A DNA stretch of 25,555 nucleotides from a virus: IMG/VR virus record IMGVR_UViG_3300006875_000146, positions 1 to 25,555 of that record. One strand, given 5' to 3'. The translations under genes and the position numbers were made by a program. Shown here piece by piece: positions 5,481 through 12,611 of the stretch. The notes beneath the pieces were generated by a model, which made no database searches, was not told the DNA's origin, and worked only from the letters and a program-made list of their open reading frames with translations. Each line of letters begins with the position of its first letter. The first letter of the stretch is position 1.

Positions 5481-6124
5481 GTAAAAATACTCAGTACTTT
5501 ATAGATAGAGTAAGTAAAGAAGAAATCAAAAATCTTCTTTACAATTTTCACTATCTAAAAGACGAATCAAAGGACTTTAAAAGTGGATATAATTACGGGT
5601 TATTTTCCTCTTCCTCTACTGATGTTCTCCGTGTGGGTGGGTGTCTCGCTTGTTGTGTGTTTACTAAGATCCCCGTCCCAGAAATAGCAGTTGGGGCATT
5701 TGGATTACAAAGACATGAGCAAGAAGGACTTTATGAACTATCAAGATTGTGTGTTCATCCGGATATTCAGAAAACAGAGTATAACATTACCTCTTGGTTC
5801 GTCAGTCGTTGTATAAAGAGGTTCCGAAAAGATGCCTGCGTTCGTGCTATTCTTAGTTACGTTGATGCTAATCACCACTCTGGAGTTATATACAGAGATT
5901 GTAATTTTACTTACTACGGTCTAACAGCACCTAAAAAAGACTTTTACTATGCTGATGGTACAAAGCATTCAAGGGGAAGTGTGAAGGGTGCTGAAGGTGA
6001 GTGGAGAGAAAGAAGTCGTAAACACAGATATTTGATGATCTTTGATAAAGAACTCAAGAAACGCTTGACTTGGAAAGAGGAAAGTGGTATAATAAAAAAG
6101 ACGATACTGAAATCGTTACAGTGA
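5477..6124 (+). CDS. Mom-like GNAT-fold protein (possible DNA-modification enzyme), 215 aa
   Basis: The motif order matches what I recall of the phage Mu Mom family: a conserved ELSRLCVHPD (87-96), a helix TSWFVSRCIKRFRK (105-118), and ILSYVDANHHSGVIYRDCNF (125-144) followed by TYYGLT. Mom proteins are GNAT-like and modify adenine in phage DNA to evade restriction; cyanophage relatives have not, as far as I know, been shown to do so. The basic C-terminus (RSRKHRYLMIFDKELKKRL) fits nucleic-acid binding. An alternative is a generic GNAT acetyltransferase. It overlaps the 56-aa ORF by 4 nt and is followed by a strong terminator. Its product would act in the cytoplasm on phage DNA; this is inferred. 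Confidence 0.65.
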   Translation: MSKNTQYFIDRVSKEEIKNLLYNFHYLKDESKDFKSGYNYGLFSSSSTDVLRVGGCLACCVFTKIPVPEIAVGAFGLQRHEQEGLYELSRLCVHPDIQKTEYNITSWFVSRCIKRFRKDACVRAILSYVDANHHSGVIYRDCNFTYYGLTAPKKDFYYADGTKHSRGSVKGAEGEWRERSRKHRYLMIFDKELKKRLTWKEESGIIKKTILKSLQ

Positions 6125-6144
6125 CCCAAAAAGTGTGACTTCAG

Positions 6145-6166
6145 AACCCTCTTTAGAGGGTTTTGT
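6145..6166 (+). terminator. Intrinsic terminator after the Mom-like gene
   Basis: AACCCTC (6145-6151), loop TTTA, GAGGGTT (6156-6162), then a T-rich tail (TTGTTG). It closes the accessory island ahead of the giant structural gene. Confidence 0.8.
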
Positions 6167-6171
6167 TGTAT

Positions 6172-6179
6172 GATAAATA
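6172..6179 (+). promoter_or_regulatory. Late promoter GATAAATA
   Basis: Fits NATAAATA, 30 nt before ATG 6210 and just downstream of the terminator; probable promoter of the 2004-aa gene. Confidence 0.68.
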
Positions 6180-6209
6180 ATCCATAACGGAACTATAAGC
6201 ACTAATAAA

Positions 6210-9200
6210 ATGGGATTAAGTCGTCTAGATAATTTTCTGAAATCCACTAGAGGGACAATTCTTTATGTAGATCCTAATAGTCTTGATTCTACGGATAGTA
6301 TTGAAAATTCTGGAAATAGTTTAACAAGACCGTTTAAAACTCTTCAAAGAGCGTTGATTGAATCGGCAAGATTTTCATATCAACGCGGTTTAAATAATGA
6401 CAGATTTAATAAAACAACAATTCTTCTTTATCCTGGGGATCATATTGTAGATAACCGTCCCGGTTATATTCCAACTGCTTCAGGCACATATTCTGCAAGA
6501 AGTGGTGCTACTGGTCTTACTGATTTTGTTCAATGGGATCTTGACTCTAATTTTGATCTTGCAACTCCGGATAACGATTTATATAAACTTAACTCAATTT
6601 ATGGTGGAGTAATAGTTCCAAGAGGAACTTCAATTGTTGGTATGGATCTTCGTAAGACTAAGATTCGTCCATTATATGTACCAAATCCACAAAATAATAA
6701 TATAGAAAGATCTTGTATTTTTAGAGTTACTGGTGGGTGCTATTTCTGGCAATTTACTATTCTGGATGCAGATCCAAATGAAAATTGTTACAAGGATTAT
6801 ACAGAAAATTTATTTGTTCCTAATTTTTCTCACCACAAACTTTCTGGTTTTGAGTATGCAGATGGAGTAAACTCTGTTTCAATTGAGGACGACTTTTTAA
6901 CGTATTCTACAACCAGAACTGATCTGGATATGTATTATGAAAAAGTTGCTGCAGCATATGGTGCTTCATCTGGAAGAGAAATTTCTCCAGATTATGGTGC
7001 AGGAACTGTAGATATTCAACCAGTAATTGATGAATATCGTATTGTAGGTCCTAAAGGTGCTTCTGTGGGAATCAGCAGTATCCGTGCAGGAAATGGAGCC
7101 ACTTCTACATCTACAATTACAGTCGATTTAATAGAAACAGTTGAAGGATTAAGTGTAGATAGTCCAATTCAAATTAGCGGTGTTGGTGCAAGTGGTTATG
7201 ATGGTCAGTATGTAATTGCAACTGTTCCAAGTAGCACTAGAATTACGTATCAGGTACAAAATCCACCAACAAATCCACTACCACCTGTTCCTGGTTCGTC
7301 TTTAAACCTTGTTGTTGATACAGTAACCTCAGCATCTCCATATATTTTCAACTGCTCTTTACGTTCTGTTTACGGAATGTGTGGATTACTTGCTGATGGT
7401 GACAAAGCAACAGGATTTAAGTCAATGGTTGTTGCACAATACACAGGTATTGGTCTACAAAAAGATGATAATGCGTTTGTAAAATACGATACTAGTTCAG
7501 GAAATTATAGAGATTCAACGTCTATTATTGATCTTCATACTAATTCCAGAGCAAGATTTAAACCAGAATATGAAAACTTTCATATTAAAGCAACCAATGA
7601 TGCTTTCTTACAGTTAGTTTCTGTTTTTGCTATTGGTTATGCCCAACATTTTGTAACTGAAAATGGTGGCGATATTGCACTCAATAATTCAAACTCCAAC
7701 TTCGGTGCAAAGGCATTAGTTTCTTCTGGATTTAGAAAAGATGCATTTTCTCAAGATGATTATGGATATATCACTCATATTATTCCACCAAAAGAAATTG
7801 ACTCAGAAGAAATTACCCTAGAATTTGAATCTATTGATGTTGGATTAACCACATCCAAGTCTGCTGGTGCAGGAACAACAGATAGACTCTATCTTTACAA
7901 TCAAATAGATCAAAATAATCCACCAAATGTAATTGTTGATGGATATTCTATTGGCGCAAAAAGTAATGAGATATTGAATATTCAATCTTACCAGAGTGGT
8001 TCTGTTACAACTTATTCTTCTAGAGTTGTAATGCCATATGGTCCTTATGATTCCACTCAATCATCATCTCGGAAATCATTTGCTGTTGGAAGAAGTGCTG
8101 TAGGCATCAATAGTATTAACACTTCAGATTATACTCTTACATTAACACAACCTCACTCTTTTATAAATGGTGAATCAATTCGTATTGTCTCTGATAATGG
8201 TCATTTACCTGATGGATTAGAGCAGGATCAGATTTATTATGCAATTACTAAAGAATCTGCAACTGGAATTGGAACAAATCAAATTCGCATTGCAAAGTCA
8301 CTAAATGATGCAATTAATGGTGGAGTTACTGGAAGTGCAATACAAATTAATAATAAAGGTGGAACACTAAACATTGTAAGTAGAGTATCTGATAAAAAAT
8401 CAGGAGACATTGGACATCCAGTTCAGTGGGATCTTTCTGGAAATTGGTATATTAATGTTTCTACTTCATCAAATGGAATTTATAATGCAATCAATTCCTT
8501 AGGAACTGGTGGTATAGGAAATGCAACTAGCAGATCTTATGCAACTCGAAAACCAGATAATAGAAGTTTGATTGATACTCTATACAGAATTCGTTATGTT
8601 CTTCCAAAAACTTCTCCAGTTAAAGCAAGACCACCTCTTGATGGATTCATTCTACAAGAATCAAATAATATTGTTGGTACAGGTGCAACCGAAATTTCCC
8701 AACTTTACAGCGACTCTGGAGCAATTACTGGTTTAGGACAATTAAGAAATCCAAAGTTCATTGCAAGTGCATCTTGGAGTTCTAATGCGGTAACAATTAG
8801 AACTGAACTTCCTCATGGATTAAAAACCGGAGATCAAGTTGAGATTGTAAATGTAAATCCAACAGGATACAATGGTACATATACTGTAACATCAATTCCA
8901 AGTCTAAAAGAATTTAAATATTCTTTAAATTCAAATCCAGGATTATTTGCAAATGATACATCTACAAGAGATGGGAACCTCCCTTATTTTGGAAGAAAGA
9001 AATATAATAAAACATATCAAGTTTATAAATCACAAGAAATTCAATCATACATTTCTGGTGTTCAGGATGGTATCTATTATCTAACTTTAGTCAATCATTC
9101 GAATGCTCCAACAGTAACTCCATTTACTCAAGAGTATTTTTCTCAACCAATTGAAAATCTTTATCCACAACTTAATAAAGATAATTCAAATTCGGATCCA

Positions 9201-12200
9201 AATGCATCTAGATCATATGCATTGCCAAGTCTGATTGGTAAGGTAACTGTAAACGATCCGCAAAATAGTATTACAAAAGAAACATTAGAATCTTTTGTTG
9301 TCGGTTCTGGTATTACAGACATTCATTCTTCAAGCGGAACTACACATACAATTTACACCTCAGTAGACCACGGACTGTCTGGAATTACAAGCGTAAGTAT
9401 TGTAACTGGTGGTAGCAATTATGGGTCTGGAACTGGACCTACCAATCTATATAATGCACAATTAGTTGGATTTGCTGGTTCAACAACTGGATCAAATGCA
9501 ACTGCAGTAATTGCAATTGATGGTTCTGGAACCATTACATCTGTCAAAATCATTGACGGTGGTTCTGCATATGGAATCGGAAATACGTTAAGAGTTGTTG
9601 GTGTTGCTACAACTACTGGATTTGTTCAAGGTGTAGTAAGAGTTGAATCTATTTCGGACAATATTGGTGATGCAATTAAAGTCTCTGGAATCACATCTGC
9701 ACTGAATTCAGGATATAATACACTTTATAGAATTACTGGTATTACCACATCAAATCAAATTGATGTCGTTTCTTCTGAATCTATTTCTAATACAACTCCT
9801 CTTGGATTAGATTCAACTGTAACTATAAATTCTGGGTATGTTCCTACAGGAAAAGTTTTAACAGTCTCTTCATTCAGTTATACTCCAACCTCAGGAATTG
9901 CAACAGTTGGATTTACAACAAGTCACGGATTCTTGGTTGATAATAAGATCAGAATTTCTGGAGCGAATGAATCTGCATTCAATGGAGATTTTATTGTTAA
10001 TAGAATCAATAGTCTAGTCTCCTTACAAATTAATGTAGGAGTTTCTGCAACAACTTCCACAAGTGCAACCGGAACGTTATATGGATATAGATCATATCTA
10101 ACATCTTTTGGCGGCAATCTTCTTGCAGAATCAGAAAATATTTCTGGTCGTGTGAGTTATGAGTATGCTGGAATTACAACAACAATTTCATCACAATATC
10201 TGACTTCTTATTCCGATCTAACAAATAATTTAAGCATTCCAAATGCAGTTTCTCTTGGTCTGCAATTGGGTGATTATCTACTTATCAATAGTGAAATTTT
10301 CAGAGTTAGAACTGCAGTTACATCAAATTCAGTTTCTGTCTTTAGATCAGTTTTAGGAACTAGAAGGCAAACTCACGATGTTGGATCAGTTGTTCGCAGA
10401 ATTAAGGTAACTCCGGTTGAACTTCGCAGAAATTCTATTATTCGTGCTTCTGGTCATACTTTTGAGTATCTTGGTTATGGTCCAGGTAACTATTCAACTT
10501 CACTTCCAGACAAACAAGATCGCTTAATTTCAAGAGAAGAAAAATTCTTAGCACAAGCAACAAAAACTGATGGTGGTATTGTTGTTTACACTGGAATGGA
10601 TAGTGAAGGAGCATTCTACGTAGGAAACAAAAAGATCAATTCCACAACTGGTCAAGAAGAAACTTATGATATTCCAATTCCAACAGTTACTGGAGATAAT
10701 GATTCAAATAATCTTATCAACATTTCAGAATCTCAAAAAGTATTTGTAGAATCTTCAATTAAGGTTGAAGGTGGTCAAGATAAAAATTCTATCTCAGAAT
10801 TTAATGGACCAGTTATCTTCAACAGTAAAGTTACTGCAAACTCAGAATTAGAAGTAGAATCTTTGTTCTTACAAGGACAAGAAGAAATTTCTAGAAAAAT
10901 AAGTATTGGTTCAGAAAAACCAACCATCTCCGGAAACTATGGTGATATTGAATTTAATTCAATACCAGTAAGTGGTAGTAATGCCGGATGGATTTATACA
11001 ACAAATAACGAATGGAAATCATTTGGTTTTATTGGAGATGTTGGAGATTATTCCTATGGTGTTGGAATTTCTTCTGGAGGAAATTACGTAGGATTCTCCA
11101 CATTAATAAACATTACTGGAACTGGATTAACAATTACTGCAATTAATGATGCAACCTCTGGAATAACTACAGTAAACTTTAATGCAACTCCGCAGTCACA
11201 GACAATTGGTGTTTCTAGTGGACCATTTAATACTTTTATAGGTCTTGCCACACAATTTAATTTTGTAGGTTATGGAATAACAGTTACCACTGATTACAGT
11301 AGCATAACTGGTATTGCTACAGTAAGTATTATTGGAACTGCATCAACTGGTATTGGTACAACATCAAGTCCAGGATTACCTAATAAATCTATTCAATACA
11401 ATAATTCCAGTGTATTCTCTGGAGTTCCAATTTTCTTTTATAATGATACAAATAATAGTCTTGCAATTGAAGGTTCTTCTTCAAATTCTTTATTAAGAAT
11501 TTCGCAAACCGGTGCAGGAAATGCTCTTATAGTTGAAGATGAAATTTCGGATCAAACTTCTTTTGTAATTACTAATAATGGTTCTGTTGGTATTGGAAGT
11601 ACTATTCCAACCTCTAAATTAGAAATTGATGCTGGCACTCAGCAAGCTGTTTATATTAAATCATCAAGTGGTTCTGGAAATATTATTCGCGTTGATGACA
11701 GTGTTGGAGATACTTCACCTTTAGTTTATACTACTACTGGATCTCTTGGACTTGGAACAGCAACATCGATTAATGAAAAACTTGATGTTATTGGAAATAT
11801 TGGACTGAATGGTGCATTAAGACTTTATAATCCCAACAGAACCGCATACTCTGCTATCAAAGCGCCAACAGGACCAGGAAATCTGCTATTCACGCTTCCA
11901 AACTCTTATGGAACTAATGGTCAAGTATTAACCTCTAACGGATCTGGTGGTTTATCTTGGACTACTGTTTCTACTGGTAGTGGTGGAGGGACTATTTCTC
12001 AACTTCTTGCCGGGTCTGGAATTAATATTACAAGTCCATTCGGTCCAATATCAACCATAACAAATACAGGTATTCTTGATGTTGTTGCTGGACTTAATGT
12101 TTCTATAACCAAGACAAATGGAGTTGCAACAATTAGTGCAACAGGTACTGGTGGAGTAGTTATTGGAACCTTTAACGGAGCACTTTATCCATTTACTACT

Positions 12201-12224
12201 CGCGGATTTAGTATTCCTATTTGA
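6210..12224 (+). CDS. Giant virion structural / tail-fibre protein, 2004 aa
   Basis: Residues 12-90 (LDSTDSIENSGNSLTRPFKT, LQRALIESARF, TTILLYPGDHIV) match the start of a right-handed beta-helix of the pectate-lyase type. They begin a domain that runs to about 560 with SIVGMDLRKTKIRP and VTENGGDIALNNSNSNFG (482-499). The middle is a long run of Ser/Thr/Gly-rich beta repeats, including VSIVTGGSNYGSGTGPT and VKIIDGGSAYGIGNTLRVVG. Around residue 1415 a 'HTFEYLGYG...GGIVVYTGMDSEGAF' module also found in the 929-aa fibre appears. Near 1790 lies a VGIGSTIPTSKLEIDAG motif. Proteins with this N-terminus are common large virion proteins of cyanomyoviruses, from memory. It is probably an extended tail or baseplate fibre. 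Its TGA directly abuts the stop of a minus-strand gene. Confidence 0.92.
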   Translation: MGLSRLDNFLKSTRGTILYVDPNSLDSTDSIENSGNSLTRPFKTLQRALIESARFSYQRGLNNDRFNKTTILLYPGDHIVDNRPGYIPTASGTYSARSGATGLTDFVQWDLDSNFDLATPDNDLYKLNSIYGGVIVPRGTSIVGMDLRKTKIRPLYVPNPQNNNIERSCIFRVTGGCYFWQFTILDADPNENCYKDYTENLFVPNFSHHKLSGFEYADGVNSVSIEDDFLTYSTTRTDLDMYYEKVAAAYGASSGREISPDYGAGTVDIQPVIDEYRIVGPKGASVGISSIRAGNGATSTSTITVDLIETVEGLSVDSPIQISGVGASGYDGQYVIATVPSSTRITYQVQNPPTNPLPPVPGSSLNLVVDTVTSASPYIFNCSLRSVYGMCGLLADGDKATGFKSMVVAQYTGIGLQKDDNAFVKYDTSSGNYRDSTSIIDLHTNSRARFKPEYENFHIKATNDAFLQLVSVFAIGYAQHFVTENGGDIALNNSNSNFGAKALVSSGFRKDAFSQDDYGYITHIIPPKEIDSEEITLEFESIDVGLTTSKSAGAGTTDRLYLYNQIDQNNPPNVIVDGYSIGAKSNEILNIQSYQSGSVTTYSSRVVMPYGPYDSTQSSSRKSFAVGRSAVGINSINTSDYTLTLTQPHSFINGESIRIVSDNGHLPDGLEQDQIYYAITKESATGIGTNQIRIAKSLNDAINGGVTGSAIQINNKGGTLNIVSRVSDKKSGDIGHPVQWDLSGNWYINVSTSSNGIYNAINSLGTGGIGNATSRSYATRKPDNRSLIDTLYRIRYVLPKTSPVKARPPLDGFILQESNNIVGTGATEISQLYSDSGAITGLGQLRNPKFIASASWSSNAVTIRTELPHGLKTGDQVEIVNVNPTGYNGTYTVTSIPSLKEFKYSLNSNPGLFANDTSTRDGNLPYFGRKKYNKTYQVYKSQEIQSYISGVQDGIYYLTLVNHSNAPTVTPFTQEYFSQPIENLYPQLNKDNSNSDPNASRSYALPSLIGKVTVNDPQNSITKETLESFVVGSGITDIHSSSGTTHTIYTSVDHGLSGITSVSIVTGGSNYGSGTGPTNLYNAQLVGFAGSTTGSNATAVIAIDGSGTITSVKIIDGGSAYGIGNTLRVVGVATTTGFVQGVVRVESISDNIGDAIKVSGITSALNSGYNTLYRITGITTSNQIDVVSSESISNTTPLGLDSTVTINSGYVPTGKVLTVSSFSYTPTSGIATVGFTTSHGFLVDNKIRISGANESAFNGDFIVNRINSLVSLQINVGVSATTSTSATGTLYGYRSYLTSFGGNLLAESENISGRVSYEYAGITTTISSQYLTSYSDLTNNLSIPNAVSLGLQLGDYLLINSEIFRVRTAVTSNSVSVFRSVLGTRRQTHDVGSVVRRIKVTPVELRRNSIIRASGHTFEYLGYGPGNYSTSLPDKQDRLISREEKFLAQATKTDGGIVVYTGMDSEGAFYVGNKKINSTTGQEETYDIPIPTVTGDNDSNNLINISESQKVFVESSIKVEGGQDKNSISEFNGPVIFNSKVTANSELEVESLFLQGQEEISRKISIGSEKPTISGNYGDIEFNSIPVSGSNAGWIYTTNNEWKSFGFIGDVGDYSYGVGISSGGNYVGFSTLINITGTGLTITAINDATSGITTVNFNATPQSQTIGVSSGPFNTFIGLATQFNFVGYGITVTTDYSSITGIATVSIIGTASTGIGTTSSPGLPNKSIQYNNSSVFSGVPIFFYNDTNNSLAIEGSSSNSLLRISQTGAGNALIVEDEISDQTSFVITNNGSVGIGSTIPTSKLEIDAGTQQAVYIKSSSGSGNIIRVDDSVGDTSPLVYTTTGSLGLGTATSINEKLDVIGNIGLNGALRLYNPNRTAYSAIKAPTGPGNLLFTLPNSYGTNGQVLTSNGSGGLSWTTVSTGSGGGTISQLLAGSGINITSPFGPISTITNTGILDVVAGLNVSITKTNGVATISATGTGGVVIGTFNGALYPFTTRGFSIPI

Positions 12225-12548
12225 TTATCCCGCCTCAGGAATAATTATAATATTGTAAGTTGTAGTTCCTGAGACAGAAAACACTTGTCCAGGTGCAAGC
12301 ATGACTTCCGTAGGTAATGCATCTGCAATAGATATTACTGCATTATTTGAACCGTTAGGTGATGATGATGTATATGCTAAATTTCTACCCACGGTTCCAC
12401 TGGATGTTGTAGTTACTGACATACTTCCTGCGGTCATAGTAGCAGAACCTGAATACCTCAAATAATTAATTATAACTCTCACATTTTGACCCGTAGAATT
12501 TGTGTAAGTTAAACTTGTATTAGTTCCGCTTAAAACTTGTGACGCCAT
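12225..12548 (-). CDS. Inverted small beta-rich virion protein, 107 aa
   Basis: This is the only convincing minus-strand gene: MASQVLSGTNTSLTYTNSTG begins a coherent beta-rich protein with hydrophobic strands (NVRVIINYLRYSG, PTEVMLAPGQVFSV, TTYNIIIIPEAG). Its 'tip protein' look (short, Ser/Thr/Gly-rich, hydrophobic C-terminal strand) resembles the 113-aa protein at 15405 in style, not clearly in sequence. Its stop (TAA on the minus strand, 12227-12225) directly abuts the TGA (12222-12224) of the giant gene. Its promoter is the minus-strand half of the palindromic late promoter at 12573-12586, 25 nt before its ATG. A 9-bp direct repeat flanks it. It is probably a fibre or capsid decoration component; function unknown. 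Confidence 0.85.
   Translation of the reverse strand: MASQVLSGTNTSLTYTNSTGQNVRVIINYLRYSGSATMTAGSMSVTTTSSGTVGRNLAYTSSSPNGSNNAVISIADALPTEVMLAPGQVFSVSGTTTYNIIIIPEAG
12234..12273. repeat. 8-bp inverted repeat inside the 3' end of the minus-strand gene
   Basis: CTCAGGAA (12234-12241) / TTCCTGAG (12266-12273) with a 24-nt loop. It lies just past the stop of the giant + strand gene and could limit read-through from either direction, but it has no U-tract. Confidence 0.3.
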
Positions 12549-12572
12549 ATAAATTACTTAAAAGACTTTTGA

Positions 12573-12586
12573 TTATTTATAAATAA
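12573..12586. promoter_or_regulatory. Palindromic bidirectional late promoter
   Basis: TTATTTATAAATAA is a perfect 14-bp palindrome carrying TATAAATA on both strands: + at 12578-12585 and - at 12574-12581. It is 26 nt from the + start (12612) and 25 nt from the - start (12548), so the two divergent late promoters overlap by 4 bp and are nearly symmetrical. Confidence 0.75.
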
Positions 12587-12592
12587 CTAGAA

Positions 12593-12611
12593 AGGTTGGC
12601 GCTCTCCACCT
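12593..12611 (+). promoter_or_regulatory. Leader hairpin abutting the start of the 929-aa fibre gene
   Basis: AGGTTGG (12593-12599) can pair with CCACCT (12606-12611) through one bulged T; the 3' arm ends at the base before ATG 12612. It lies downstream of the expected late start (near 12591), so it would be present in the gene's own mRNA. It holds the only purine-rich Shine-Dalgarno candidate (AAAGG) in or next to its 5' arm. Confidence 0.35.

Larger units (their letters stand above)
12220..12576. repeat. 9-bp direct repeat flanking the inverted gene
   Basis: TTTGATTAT occurs at 12220-12228 (stop codon of the giant gene) and 12568-12576 (start of the palindromic promoter). Removing one copy and the gene between restores a continuous stop-codon to late-promoter junction, which fits an insertion scar. 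Confidence 0.45.

Noticed and set aside
6210-12224. The 2004-aa protein as two fused genes or an enzyme
   Set aside because: There is one continuous frame with repeat architecture throughout; no internal ribosome site or catalytic motif was convincing.
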